This document shows, one piece after another, positions 35,213 through 44,550 of a stretch of 64,000 nt of DNA. The notes beneath the pieces are model-generated. The model was not told the DNA's origin. It saw nothing but the letters and a program-made list of their open reading frames with translations, and ran no database searches. The stretch covers positions 1 to 64,000 of the forward strand of contig CAJUTQ010000094.1 in NCBI GenBank assembly GCA_910589265.1, read 5' to 3'. The DNA is from an uncultured Lachnospiraceae bacterium. GTDB taxonomy: Bacteria > Bacillota > Clostridia > Lachnospirales > Lachnospiraceae. Both the position numbers and the translations under genes were made by a program. The first letter of the stretch is position 1. Each line of letters opens with the position of its first letter.

Positions 35213-35241
35213 TTGACTTTAAAACATGAATTTGAGATAAT
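35213..35241 (+). promoter_or_regulatory. Promoter of pckA
   Basis: TTGACT (35213-35218), 17 bp, GATAAT (35236-35241), one mismatch from consensus in each hexamer. The leader is about 40 nt and contains AAAGGAGG. Confidence 0.65.
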
Positions 35242-35287
35242 AACAGAAGTGGAATTATTCTATTCAAATTTCAAAGGAGGATACAGA

Positions 35288-36985
35288 ATGTCAACCAAAG
35301 CATATTATCCAATCAATGAGATTGGCGCCGGAAAACCAGGCTTTACAAAGACCCGTTCCATTATTGAAGCTGCGTTTTACGGAAACAATGTAGTAAAAGT
35401 AAACACACTAAAAGAGGCATATGAGTTAGCCAAAAACTCACCGGGAACTGTTATCACGGACATGCCAGTATATAGAGGAGAAGAATTTGGACTGGAAAAA
35501 GACGCAAAAGTCCTTTTGTTCAATGATGGAGCCATTACTGGACGTTATGCAGCTGCAAGACGTATTGCAGGAGAACCAGGGGTAGACTGTGGAGCCCTTG
35601 ATAAAGTGGCCATGGACGCTATTTATGAATCCCGTTGGAAAACTATGTATCATGCTGAAGCATATGTAGGACTGGATCCAGAGTTTATGGTAAAAGCCCA
35701 TCTCTTAATTCCAGAAGGTGAAGAAAACATTATGTATTCCTGGCTTTTGAACTTCCAGTATTTATCCGATGAATATGTAAAGATGTATAAGGATTCCAAG
35801 CCTGTAGGAGATGGAAAAGAGGCAGACATTTTTATTTTCTCTGATCCTCAGTGGACACCAGTAGCTCGTCCTGGTGTAGACTTGAGCTGTTTAAGTGATC
35901 CTCAGACTTTATGTTATTTTAATACAGAAGAAAACTGCGCATGCATTTTAGGTATGAGATATTTTGGAGAACATAAAAAAGGCACATTGACGATGGCTTG
36001 GGCTGTTGCAAACCGTAATGGATATGCTTCTTGCCATGGTGGACAGAAAGAATACACATTGTCAGACGGCAGAAAGTATGTTGCTTCTGTATATGGACTT
36101 TCTGGATCAGGAAAATCTACATTAACCCATGCAAAGCATGATGGAAAATATGGGGTAAAAGTTCTCCATGACGATGCCTTTATTATAAATACAGATACTT
36201 GTGCCTCCATTGCTTTGGAGCCTACTTATTTTGACAAAACCCAGGATTATCCTACTGGATGTCCAGATAACCAGTATTTGCTCACAGTTATGAATAACAG
36301 TGCAACTTTGGACGAAGAAGGAAAAATTCAGCTGGTGACGGAAGATATTCGAAATGGAAACGGAAGAGCTATTAAATCAAAATTATGGTCTCCAAACAGG
36401 GTAGATAAAATTGATGAGCCAGTGAATGCTATTTTCTGGATTATGAAAGATCCTACGATTCCTCCTATTGTTAAGTTAAAAGGAGCTGCTCTGGCTTCTG
36501 TCATGGGAGCTACATTAGCTACAAAGAGATCTTCCGCAGAAAGACTTGCAGCAGGTGTAGATCCCAATGCCCTGGTTGTTGTTCCTTATGCAAATCCTTT
36601 CAGAACTTATCCTCTTTCTAATGATTATGATAAATTTAAAAAATTAGTGGCTGAGAAAAATGTAGACTGTTATATTATTAACACAGGAGATTTTATGGGC
36701 AAAAAAGTTCAGCCTAAAGACACATTAGGAATCTTAGAGTGCATTGTGGAAGGAAAAGCTTCCTTTAAACAGTGGGGACCTTTCTCAGATATTGAAATTA
36801 TGGACTGGGAAGGATTTGTTCCTGATTTAAAGAACAAAGAATATGTTGACCAGTTGAAAGCAAGATTTCAGGATCGCCTGAACTTTGTAAATTCCATGGA
36901 TACTGCAAAGGACGGATATGACAAACTGCCTGGAGAGGCAGCAGAGGCAATCAAAAAGATTGTGGATGAGGCATCCGCTTTATAA
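35288..36985 (+). CDS. pckA: Phosphoenolpyruvate carboxykinase (ATP type)
   Basis: A 565-residue enzyme interconverting oxaloacetate + ATP and PEP + CO2 + ADP. YGLSGSGKSTLTHAKH is the kinase-1a P-loop and VLHDDAFIINTDT the metal-binding kinase-2 region; IFWIMKDPTIPPI and GATLATKRSSAE follow in the nucleotide domain. I chose ATG 35288, 7 bp after AAAGGAGG; the frame continues upstream to 35213 but that would run through the promoter. In gut Firmicutes this enzyme often runs toward oxaloacetate and conserves ATP. A terminator follows. Confidence 0.94.
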   Translation: MSTKAYYPINEIGAGKPGFTKTRSIIEAAFYGNNVVKVNTLKEAYELAKNSPGTVITDMPVYRGEEFGLEKDAKVLLFNDGAITGRYAAARRIAGEPGVDCGALDKVAMDAIYESRWKTMYHAEAYVGLDPEFMVKAHLLIPEGEENIMYSWLLNFQYLSDEYVKMYKDSKPVGDGKEADIFIFSDPQWTPVARPGVDLSCLSDPQTLCYFNTEENCACILGMRYFGEHKKGTLTMAWAVANRNGYASCHGGQKEYTLSDGRKYVASVYGLSGSGKSTLTHAKHDGKYGVKVLHDDAFIINTDTCASIALEPTYFDKTQDYPTGCPDNQYLLTVMNNSATLDEEGKIQLVTEDIRNGNGRAIKSKLWSPNRVDKIDEPVNAIFWIMKDPTIPPIVKLKGAALASVMGATLATKRSSAERLAAGVDPNALVVVPYANPFRTYPLSNDYDKFKKLVAEKNVDCYIINTGDFMGKKVQPKDTLGILECIVEGKASFKQWGPFSDIEIMDWEGFVPDLKNKEYVDQLKARFQDRLNFVNSMDTAKDGYDKLPGEAAEAIKKIVDEASAL

Positions 36986-37003
36986 ATCAATAACTAAGAA
37001 AGG

Positions 37004-37057
37004 AGGATGTCCCTAAATGATGAATCTTCTTTTCATAATAAAGGACATCCTTTTTTT
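37004..37057 (+). terminator. Terminator after pckA
   Basis: AGGATGTCC (37004-37012) pairs with GGACATCCT (37043-37051) across a ~30-nt loop, followed by seven Ts that begin with the last base of the stem (37051-37057). The large loop is unusual but the stem and T-run are convincing. Confidence 0.75.
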
Positions 37058-37101
37058 CAGTGTCAATGAAGAGTTTTGTTTAAAAAAAAGTTGAACGACT
37101 A

Positions 37102-37130
37102 TTGACATAAAGATGGCCATTTCGTATAAT
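37102..37130 (+). promoter_or_regulatory. Consensus promoter of the tetrapyrrole operon
   Basis: TTGACA (37102-37107), exactly 17 bp, TATAAT (37125-37130), a perfect match. It implies a start near 37137 and a leader of about 145 nt before cbiK, long enough to hold regulatory structure. Confidence 0.85.
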
Positions 37131-37171
37131 ACTATGACAAAAGGTTGATGAATAGCGCAATATTAAAGGAC

Positions 37172-37212
37172 AAAGAGAGAGGATAGCACAGTAGTGTTAT
37201 AACTCTCTTTTT
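37172..37212 (+). terminator. Terminator-like hairpin in the cbiK leader
   Basis: AAAGAGAG (37172-37179) pairs with CTCTCTTT (37203-37210), with further pairing inside (GCAC/GTGT region), followed by five Ts in all. It lies between the consensus promoter and the first gene, so it could act as an attenuator. I could not find a convincing B12 box or other known riboswitch core in the leader. Confidence 0.5.
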
Positions 37213-37280
37213 AAATGGGCCTTCTTTGTATAAAACGATAAGAGATTTGTGCTGTCACCAGGGATAGTATGGGAGCTCAC

Positions 37281-38099
37281 ATGGTAAAAAAAATGAAAGA
37301 ACAAAGAAAAGGGCTTTTGGCAGTTAGTTTAGGAACCAGTTGCAAAGATGCTGAAAAAAAGTCTATCAATTCTATTGAACATTGTTTTCAAGAGGCATTT
37401 CCAGAAAGAAAAATTTACAGAGCTTTTTCAAGTGAGAGGATTCGGTCCATCATAAAAGAGCGCCAGGGATTTGACTATCCTAATATAGGCATGGCAATGG
37501 AGGAAATGCTTAGGGAAAAAGTAACCCATGTTATTGTACAACCTACTTATATATGGAAGGGCACAGAATATGAAAAAATGCGAAAGGAGGCAGAAAAATA
37601 TAAGGGAGAATTCCATGAACTAAAGATGGGAAGTCCTCTTTTATCTTCTATAAAAGATATGCACAATGTGATTCCTATTCTTATGGAGGAATTCAAGGAT
37701 ATACCTTCAAAGGAAGCTTTAGTATTTGTTGGCCATGGAAATGGGTTGAAAAAAGACAATGCATATGCTGCTTTTGATAGTTCTTTGAAAGAAGCTGGAT
37801 ATAGGAATGCATGGATTACTGTATTAAAAGGAGAGCCTTGTTTTCATAGAATACTAAACAAAATAAAGACTCTTCAGGTTCAAATAGTTCATCTCATACC
37901 TCTTATGACAGTAGCAGGAGTCCATGTCTTTCGGGACATAGAAGGAGGGGACGGATCTTTATGTACCTTGCTTACAAAGGAAGGATTCCAAGTGCAGTGC
38001 CATAAGAAGGGAATGGGAGAATATCAAGAAATAAGAGAACAGTTTGTTTCCCGGGCAAAGGCGGCAGAAATAATGGAAACGGGGAGTGAAGGAAAATGA
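37281..38099 (+). CDS. cbiK: Anaerobic sirohydrochlorin cobaltochelatase
   Basis: A 272-residue class II chelatase that inserts Co2+ into sirohydrochlorin in anaerobic cobalamin synthesis. LLAVSLGTSCKDAEKKSI opens the domain; VFVGHGNGLKKDNAYAAF carries one metal-binding His and MTVAGVHVFRDIEG the second His. In most CbiK proteins the latter reads AGDHA-x-ND, so the two residues flanking this His are altered. I use ATG 37281 with GGGAG upstream rather than 37269. It is the first gene of the operon and overlaps hemA by 4 bp, which links the pathway to corrinoids. Iron chelation for siroheme is a possible second role. Confidence 0.88.
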   Translation: MVKKMKEQRKGLLAVSLGTSCKDAEKKSINSIEHCFQEAFPERKIYRAFSSERIRSIIKERQGFDYPNIGMAMEEMLREKVTHVIVQPTYIWKGTEYEKMRKEAEKYKGEFHELKMGSPLLSSIKDMHNVIPILMEEFKDIPSKEALVFVGHGNGLKKDNAYAAFDSSLKEAGYRNAWITVLKGEPCFHRILNKIKTLQVQIVHLIPLMTVAGVHVFRDIEGGDGSLCTLLTKEGFQVQCHKKGMGEYQEIREQFVSRAKAAEIMETGSEGK

Positions 38100-39319
38100 T
38101 ACAGATGATTGGCACTGATTATCAATTAGCCAATGTGGAAAAAAGAGAGAAGTTTTCTATGACAAAAAAGGAATGTGCAAAAGTAATACAAAGGATTGTT
38201 GAAAAAGAGGGAGTTTTGGGCTGTGTTCTGTTATCAACTTGTAATCGGACGGAGCTTTATATAAGTAGTACAGGAAAAACGTCACTGCCTTTGATCAAAA
38301 TGTTTTGGGATATACGAGAAAACTTAAAAGAAGAAGATAAAGCTTATATTGTCCAATATGAGGAGGAAGAGGCAGTAAGACATTTGTATCATGTATGTTT
38401 AGGTCTTTGTTCCCAGGTTCTTGGAGATGAACAGATTATTGGTCAGGTAGGAGAAGCCCTCCAATGGTCCAGGGAGAATAAAGGGACAAATCAAGAATTG
38501 GAAGTATTGTTTCGCATAGGAATGACAGGTGCTAAGGAGTTAAAAAGTCAAATTCCTTTTTTTCAAAAAAATCCTACTTTAGTTAGCAAGTCCATACAAA
38601 TGCTAAAAGATAGGGGTATTCTCTTACAAGGGAAAAAATGCTTAGTTATTGGCAATGGAACTATGGGAAAATTAGCCGCTGTCAAACTTTTAGAAGAAGG
38701 GGCAGATGTAACAGTAACTGTGAGACAGTATCGAAGCGGCCATGTGGAAATAACCAAAGGAGCAAAGATCATTTTATATGGAGACAGAATGGCCCATTTA
38801 AAAGAATGTTCGGTCATTGTCAGTGCTACCCAAAGCCCAAATTATACGATTACCAAGGAGGAAGTTAGGAAGGTGGGAGGAAAAAATCCCCTTTTCTTTT
38901 TAGATTTGGCTATGCCAAGAGACATTGATCCAAAAGTAGGGGAGCTTTCTTTTGCCATTGTATATTCTTTGGACTCTTTAGAAGAAGAAGTATACGATGA
39001 AGAAACAAAAAAAAATATTTTTACAACAAAAGAGAAGGCAGAGGAGATAGTAAAAAAGTTTTTTACTTGGAAGGAAGGCAGAGACTTTTTGCCCAATATC
39101 GAAGCGATTATGGAAGAAAGTAAAAAGGATTTTCTTTTTCGCACAAGAAAATTATTTTCTTCTATAGAAAATAGAGAAGAAAGACAAAAGGTGCAAGAAC
39201 AGGCAGCGAAAGCAGCCAAAAAGGTGAGTGGCAGGCTTTTATTTCAATTAAGGGATAAACTTGAGCCTGAAGAGTTTCGCCAATGTTTAGACGCTTTAGA
39301 GGATGTTTATGGAAAATGA
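38096..39319 (+). CDS. hemA: Glutamyl-tRNA reductase
   Basis: A 407-residue enzyme that reduces glutamyl-tRNA to glutamate-1-semialdehyde, the committed step of the C5 pathway. LLSTCNRTELY contains the catalytic Cys (near residue 49), SQVLGDEQIIGQVGEAL the substrate region, and VIGNGTMGKLAAVKLL the NADPH-binding Rossmann fold (near 185). FLDLAMPRDIDP is also typical. The C-terminal dimerisation helix is present. Overlaps with its neighbours on both sides indicate coupled translation. Confidence 0.94.
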   Translation: MIQMIGTDYQLANVEKREKFSMTKKECAKVIQRIVEKEGVLGCVLLSTCNRTELYISSTGKTSLPLIKMFWDIRENLKEEDKAYIVQYEEEEAVRHLYHVCLGLCSQVLGDEQIIGQVGEALQWSRENKGTNQELEVLFRIGMTGAKELKSQIPFFQKNPTLVSKSIQMLKDRGILLQGKKCLVIGNGTMGKLAAVKLLEEGADVTVTVRQYRSGHVEITKGAKIILYGDRMAHLKECSVIVSATQSPNYTITKEEVRKVGGKNPLFFLDLAMPRDIDPKVGELSFAIVYSLDSLEEEVYDEETKKNIFTTKEKAEEIVKKFFTWKEGRDFLPNIEAIMEESKKDFLFRTRKLFSSIENREERQKVQEQAAKAAKKVSGRLLFQLRDKLEPEEFRQCLDALEDVYGK

Positions 39320-39809
39320 ATGGTTGTATTTTCCTTTGTTTTTTTCCTTGGAACATAAGAAAGTCCTCATTGTGGGAGGCGGGAAGGTAGGGACAAGAAG
39401 GGCAAAAGCATTGCTCCCTTTTTGTAAACATATAACGGTTGTTTCCCTGGAATTTTCTAAGGAGCTGATAAAAATTGTAAGGAAGGAAAATAGAATAACT
39501 CTTATAAAAGCTCCTTTTCGGGCTGACCAGTTAAAAAATCCTTTTTTCGTTTTGGCTGCCACAAACAGTGAGTCTGTTAATGAAGAAATTGTAGCTGAAT
39601 GTAGAAAAAGAGAGATCTTTGTAAACCATGGGGGAGATAAAGCACAATGTGATTTTTATTTTCCAGGAATTGTAAGAAAAGGTTCTCTTGTCCTTGGGGT
39701 GACCTCAGGAGGGAGAGATCATAAGGAAGTAAAAGATATGACTTATTGGCTCCAGAGGAGGTTAGATAATGGAGAGTTTGATACGACCAAGAAGGCTAAG
39801 GACATATGA
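39303..39809 (+). CDS. Precorrin-2 dehydrogenase/siroheme synthase N-terminal domain protein
   Basis: A 168-residue stand-alone domain equivalent to the N-terminus of CysG and to Met8p, which oxidises precorrin-2 to sirohydrochlorin with NAD+. KKVLIVGGGKVGTRRAKALL is the NAD-binding fold and LGVTSGGRDHKEVKDM follows the dimer region. Where CysG has AATDD this protein has AATNS, so the acidic residue linked with catalysis is not in the same place; related clostridial proteins may share this. It overlaps hemA by 17 bp and hemB by 41 bp. It feeds CbiK directly. Confidence 0.85.
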   Translation: MFMENEWLYFPLFFSLEHKKVLIVGGGKVGTRRAKALLPFCKHITVVSLEFSKELIKIVRKENRITLIKAPFRADQLKNPFFVLAATNSESVNEEIVAECRKREIFVNHGGDKAQCDFYFPGIVRKGSLVLGVTSGGRDHKEVKDMTYWLQRRLDNGEFDTTKKAKDI

Positions 39810-40752
39810 AACCTTAAGAAAAATGGTGAGAGAGACGAGGATGGACCCATCTTCCTTAATTTATCCTCTTTTTATTGTAGAAGGAGAAGGAATCAAAGAA
39901 GAAATACCGTCCATGGAAGGACAGTACCGTTATAGTGTGGATCGTTTGGAGGAAGCTTTGGAAGAAGTGATAACAGCAGGAGTGAACGGAATTTTACTCT
40001 TTGGGGTTCCAAAGACAAAGGATGAAGAAGGAAGAGGAGCCTATGATGATGAGGGAGTTGTGCAACAAGGATTGAGAGCAATAAAAAAACGCTATCCAAC
40101 GCTTTATGTAATAACAGATGTTTGCATGTGTGAATATACCTCCCATGGACATTGCGGCATTTTAAAAGGGAGCTATGTGGATAACGATGCTACCTTAAAA
40201 AAACTTTCAAAGATAGCTCTTTCCCATGTGAGAGCAGGTGCAGATATGGTTGCCCCTTCTGATATGATGGATGGAAGAGTAAAAGCGATTCGCAAGGAGT
40301 TAGATAGGTTTGGATATACAGAAGTTCCTATTTTATCTTATGGGGCGAAATATGCCTCCAGTTTTTATAAGCCTTTTCGAGAGGCAGCAAACTCCACTCC
40401 TCTTTTTGGAGATAGGAAAACTTATCAAATGGACTATCACAACCGAAAGGAGGGAATTCGAGAATGTATGTTGGATGTGGAAGAGGGGGCGGATATTATT
40501 ATGATAAAGCCAGCTCTTGCTTATTTAGATGTCATTCGAGAAGTGGCAGAGAGAATACCTGTTCCAGTGGCTGCTTACAGTGTTAGTGGAGAATATGCCA
40601 TGGTAAAAGCAGGAGCTAAGGAAGGGTGCTTAGACGAGGGAGAGCTTATTTGTGAGATGGCAGTAAGCGTCTATCGGGCAGGGGCAGACATTTATATTTC
40701 ATATTTTGCAAAAGAGTTGGCAGCATATATAAGGGAAGGAAGAATTGGCTAA
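39769..40752 (+). CDS. hemB: Porphobilinogen synthase (5-aminolevulinate dehydratase)
   Basis: A 327-residue enzyme condensing two 5-aminolevulinates to porphobilinogen. TDVCMCEYTSHGHCG holds the zinc-type cysteines, LSYGAKYASSFYKPFR the first active-site lysine and ADIIMIKPALAYLD the Schiff-base lysine. DMMDGRV and YSVSGEYAM are also conserved. The start ATG 39769 lies inside the previous gene but is 8 bp after AGAGGAGG, so the 41-bp overlap is real. Its stop shares a base with hemL. Confidence 0.95.
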   Translation: MESLIRPRRLRTYETLRKMVRETRMDPSSLIYPLFIVEGEGIKEEIPSMEGQYRYSVDRLEEALEEVITAGVNGILLFGVPKTKDEEGRGAYDDEGVVQQGLRAIKKRYPTLYVITDVCMCEYTSHGHCGILKGSYVDNDATLKKLSKIALSHVRAGADMVAPSDMMDGRVKAIRKELDRFGYTEVPILSYGAKYASSFYKPFREAANSTPLFGDRKTYQMDYHNRKEGIRECMLDVEEGADIIMIKPALAYLDVIREVAERIPVPVAAYSVSGEYAMVKAGAKEGCLDEGELICEMAVSVYRAGADIYISYFAKELAAYIREGRIG

Positions 40753-42059
40753 TGGGAAAGACAGATCAATTATTTATGGAAGCTTCATACTACATACCAG
40801 GAGGAGTAAACAGTCCTGTAAGGGCATGCCTTTTCGTAGGAGAGAGACCTCGATTTATTCAAAAGTCCAAAGGAGCTTATCTTTGGGATATAGAAGGACA
40901 GAAATATATTGATTATATAGGTTCTTTTGGGCCTATGATTTTAGGTCACAACAATGAGATCATTAGAGAGGCAGTAAAAAAGGCGGCAGAGGAAGGGTTA
41001 AGCTATGGTGGGACGACTAAGAGAGAAGTAGATATGGCAAGGCTTATGTGCACCTTGATCCCTCATCTAGATATGGTACGTATGGTTAATTCTGGGACTG
41101 AGGCAGTCATGAGTGCTGTCAGGACAGCGAGAGGATACACAGGACGGAATAAAATCCTAAAGTTTACTGGCTGTTACCATGGGCACAGTGACAACCTTCT
41201 TGTAGAAGCAGGTTCTGGCATTATGACGGCAGGGCTGCCTTCCAGCGCTGGAGTTCCAAAAGGGTGTGTACAAGATACGATAAGTATTCCTTATAATGAT
41301 TTAGAAGGAGCAAAGAAAGCCTTTGCCTTGTACCCAGAAGAGATTGCCTGCGTTCTTGTGGAGCCTGTTGCCGCCAATATGGGAGTTGTCCTTCCAAAGG
41401 AAGGATTTCTAGAAGGGCTGCGCAACCTTTGTACAAAGGAGGGAGCTCTCCTTATTTTTGATGAGGTTATTACAGGATTTCGTCTATCCATAGAAGGAGG
41501 GGCAGGTTATTTTCAAATAGAGCCAGATTTGAGTACATATGGAAAAATCATAGGAGGGGGAATGCCCATTGGCGCATATGGAGGAAGGAGGGACATTATG
41601 GAGTGGGTGGCTCCCTTAGGTCCTGTATACCAGGCAGGAACCTTAAGTGGAAATCCCATTGCCATGGCTGCGGGAATTGCCCAGCTTACTTTACTGAAAG
41701 AAGACGTCTCTTTCTATGAAAAATTGGAAAAAAAGACAAATAATTTTTTTGAAAAGGTGAAGAAAATGGCAAAAGAAAAGGAGATTCCTATTCAAATAAA
41801 TCATATAGGCTCCATAGGCAGTATTTTCTTTACAAAAAATAAGGTAACAGATTATGAGGGGGCATGTACATCCAATAGGGAAGTATATGCAGACTATTAT
41901 AAATATATGTTGGACAATGGTATTTATTTACCCCCCTCTCCCTTTGAGGCCATGTTTTTCTCAAAGGCCCATGGGGAGGAAGAGCTTCTTAAAACATGGG
42001 AGATTTTAGAAGCATATTTTTTTAAAAGATGGGAATTGGTATGGAAGGATATAAGATAG
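40752..42059 (+). CDS. hemL: Glutamate-1-semialdehyde 2,1-aminomutase
   Basis: A 435-residue PLP enzyme converting glutamate-1-semialdehyde to 5-aminolevulinate. PGGVNSPVRAC near the start, MVNSGTEAVMSAVRTARG (near 112), FDEVITGFR (near 240) and TYGKIIGGGMPIGAYGG with the PLP lysine (near 265) identify it. It completes the C5 route with HemA. A gap of about 100 bp separates it from the next gene. Confidence 0.95.
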   Translation: MGKTDQLFMEASYYIPGGVNSPVRACLFVGERPRFIQKSKGAYLWDIEGQKYIDYIGSFGPMILGHNNEIIREAVKKAAEEGLSYGGTTKREVDMARLMCTLIPHLDMVRMVNSGTEAVMSAVRTARGYTGRNKILKFTGCYHGHSDNLLVEAGSGIMTAGLPSSAGVPKGCVQDTISIPYNDLEGAKKAFALYPEEIACVLVEPVAANMGVVLPKEGFLEGLRNLCTKEGALLIFDEVITGFRLSIEGGAGYFQIEPDLSTYGKIIGGGMPIGAYGGRRDIMEWVAPLGPVYQAGTLSGNPIAMAAGIAQLTLLKEDVSFYEKLEKKTNNFFEKVKKMAKEKEIPIQINHIGSIGSIFFTKNKVTDYEGACTSNREVYADYYKYMLDNGIYLPPSPFEAMFFSKAHGEEELLKTWEILEAYFFKRWELVWKDIR

Positions 42060-42162
42060 ATGATGTATAAAGTTTCTTAGAAAGGGGAGAAAATAATAGG
42101 AAAAAGAAGGATTATAATGTTGCGTATTTTTTGCATCAATGCTAGGAGAAAGGAACAGAGAA

Positions 42163-44550
42163 ATGAAAACAATATGCATAGGTACAAGGAAGAGTAAGCT
42201 GGCCATAATACAAGGAGAGATTGTAAAAAGAAGCCTTTTAGCCACCTTTCCAGATTTATCCGTTCACATAAAAACCTATTCTACAAAAGGAGATAAACAT
42301 TTGGAAAAGCCTCTCTATGCATTAGGAGGAAAGGGGGTTTTTACAAAGGAGCTGGAGGAGGCGATAATACAAGGTGAAATTGATTTGGCTGTGCATAGTG
42401 CAAAGGATGTACCTATGGAAATTCCAGAGAGTTTGTGCATTTGTTCTGTTTTGGAAAGAGAGGATGGGAGAGATGTTCTAGTAGGCCTAAAGGAAAGGGT
42501 TATTGAACGAGACGAGAAAATCTCTATTGGGACAAGCAGTTTGCGCAGAGCTTTACAAATAAAAAGCCAGTATCCCAATGGAGTCCTTTGCCACATAAGG
42601 GGAAATGTAGATACAAGGCTGAAAAAGTTAAAAGATGGAGAATGTCAGCTGTTATTGCTGGCTGGAGCAGGGCTTAGACGCTTAGGATATGACATAGATA
42701 AAAACGAAGGAGAATATACAATGACTCCTTTGCCAAGAACAGCTTTTCTGCCTGCCCCAGGTCAGGGAATTTTGGCGGTAGAAATAAGGAAAGACAGTCC
42801 GTATTTAAAGTATATTAAAAAAATTTCCCATAAAGAGACAGAAGGGGAAATGATAGCAGAGCGGGCTTTTTTAAAAAATCTTGGGGGAGGATGTAACGCA
42901 CCAACAGGGGCATATGCCAAAATTAAGGGAGATACTTTGTTTATGGAAGGATTTTATGCCAAAAAAGGAAAGGAAAAGAGGACAGATTCTTTGCAGGTAA
43001 AACTTTCTATGGACAAAGACAGATTTTTAGAACAGGTAGAAAATGTTGGAAAAAGGCTTGCCTGTAAGTTGACCTTTGGAAAAGTTTGGATAGTTGGGGC
43101 AGGGCCAGGAGATAGGGGACTCATTACCCAAAAAGGCTTGCATTGTATACAAAACGCACAAGTCATTGTATATGATCATATCATTTCTCCTTCCCTTCTT
43201 ATGGAAGGGAAAAAAGATGCAGAACTTATTTATGCAGGAAAGAAAGCTGGATGCCATCATATGGAACAAGAGGAGATAAACAGGCTTCTGATTGAGAAAG
43301 CAAAGGAAGGCAAAGATGTCCTTCGATTAAAGGGAGGAGATCCCTTTGTTTTTGGAAGGGGAGCCGAGGAAGCTGCCTCATTAAAGGAGGCAGGTATATG
43401 TTTTGAGATTGTACCTGGCGTTTCTTCTGTCTATTCTGTTCCAGCGTATGGCGGTATACCAGTGACGGATAGAAATTACAGTTCAAGCTTTTTAGTGTCC
43501 ACAGGACATAGAGGAGTAAAAAAGGCAAAGAGACCATATTCTTGGGAGGAAGAAACAAAGGTGTATTTAATGGGTCTTGGGACTGTGGATCAGATGACAA
43601 AAAAGCTTATATCCCAAGGAGTGGACGAGAATACGAAAGCAGCTATTATAAGTAAGGGGACAACAGCAAGACAAAAATGCATGACTGGGACTTTATGTTC
43701 TATTCCTTCCTTGGCCAAGAAGGAAAAGTTAGAAACACCAGCCGTTGTAGTTGTGGGAAATATTGTAAATAGAAGAGAGCAGATATGTTGGTTTGAAGAA
43801 AGTTTTCTTCATGGAACAAAAGTAATGTTGACAGGAACAAAATATTTTACAAAAAAGTTAAGTAGTCTTTTGGAAGAAAAGGGAGCTGAGGCAGTGTGCC
43901 TGGGACTTATTGAGACACAGCCAATAAAAAGCAAAGCTTTAGACGAAGCCCTTTCTCATATGGAAAATTATGATTATCTTATCTTTACAAGTAGTAACGG
44001 AGTGCTTTATTTTTTGGAACGGCTAAAAGATTTAGGGATAGATATACGATCTATTGGGAATGTAAAGATAGGGGCTATTGGACAGGGGACAAAAGAAACC
44101 TTAAACCAGGCAGGACTTACTTGTCCTATTTTACCTTTGGAATACACTTCTGCCTCCCTTTCCAGGAAACTTACCTTTTTGGCAAAGGAAAAAGATCGAT
44201 TTCTCCTTCTTAGAGCAAAAGAGTCTTCTTCTATTTTGCCAAAAACTTTGGAAAAAGCAGGAATATATTACGAAGATATTCCCCTTTATGAAACATTCCA
44301 AGATATGAGGAAAGAAGAATTACTCCTTCGCTCTATGGAAGATGTAGATTATATTGTATTTGCCAGTGAACAAGCAGCTTTGGCTTATAAAAAAATGGCA
44401 GGGGAGAAAAAGACACCAGGCAGGTTTGTAGCCATTGGTCCAGTGACTGCCAGGAAGATGAGGGAACTTTCCATGGAAGTCCATGTGGAGGCAAGGGAAC
44501 CAAGGGCAGAAGAAATTGTTCATGCCATTGTGGAGGATGTTTTAAGATGA
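42163..44550 (+). CDS. Trifunctional HemC-CobA-HemD fusion
   Basis: A 795-residue fusion of three enzymes. Residues ~1-295 are porphobilinogen deaminase (TRKSKLA, GTSSLRRALQIK, and LGGGCNAP with the cofactor-binding Cys). Residues ~305-540 are uroporphyrinogen III methyltransferase (VWIVGAGPGDRGLITQKG, RLKGGDPFVFGRGAEEA, PVTDR). Residues ~550-795 are uroporphyrinogen III synthase (SSNGVLYFLERL, GQGTKETL, VDYIVFASEQAAL). One polypeptide therefore takes porphobilinogen to precorrin-2. Double CobA-HemD fusions are common in Firmicutes; adding HemC is rarer. The start ATG 42163 follows AAGGA at 8 bp; a longer in-frame start at 42139 has no RBS. No hemE, hemN or hemH is in the operon. Confidence 0.92.
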   Translation: MKTICIGTRKSKLAIIQGEIVKRSLLATFPDLSVHIKTYSTKGDKHLEKPLYALGGKGVFTKELEEAIIQGEIDLAVHSAKDVPMEIPESLCICSVLEREDGRDVLVGLKERVIERDEKISIGTSSLRRALQIKSQYPNGVLCHIRGNVDTRLKKLKDGECQLLLLAGAGLRRLGYDIDKNEGEYTMTPLPRTAFLPAPGQGILAVEIRKDSPYLKYIKKISHKETEGEMIAERAFLKNLGGGCNAPTGAYAKIKGDTLFMEGFYAKKGKEKRTDSLQVKLSMDKDRFLEQVENVGKRLACKLTFGKVWIVGAGPGDRGLITQKGLHCIQNAQVIVYDHIISPSLLMEGKKDAELIYAGKKAGCHHMEQEEINRLLIEKAKEGKDVLRLKGGDPFVFGRGAEEAASLKEAGICFEIVPGVSSVYSVPAYGGIPVTDRNYSSSFLVSTGHRGVKKAKRPYSWEEETKVYLMGLGTVDQMTKKLISQGVDENTKAAIISKGTTARQKCMTGTLCSIPSLAKKEKLETPAVVVVGNIVNRREQICWFEESFLHGTKVMLTGTKYFTKKLSSLLEEKGAEAVCLGLIETQPIKSKALDEALSHMENYDYLIFTSSNGVLYFLERLKDLGIDIRSIGNVKIGAIGQGTKETLNQAGLTCPILPLEYTSASLSRKLTFLAKEKDRFLLLRAKESSSILPKTLEKAGIYYEDIPLYETFQDMRKEELLLRSMEDVDYIVFASEQAALAYKKMAGEKKTPGRFVAIGPVTARKMRELSMEVHVEAREPRAEEIVHAIVEDVLR

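Noticed and set aside
35213..35287. Upstream in-frame start for pckA
   Set aside because: It would place the coding region over the predicted promoter and the AAAGGAGG site that serves ATG 35288.
37131..37280. Cobalamin riboswitch in the cbiK leader
   Set aside because: The leader is too short for the usual class and I found no B12-box-like sequence. Only a terminator-like hairpin is supported.
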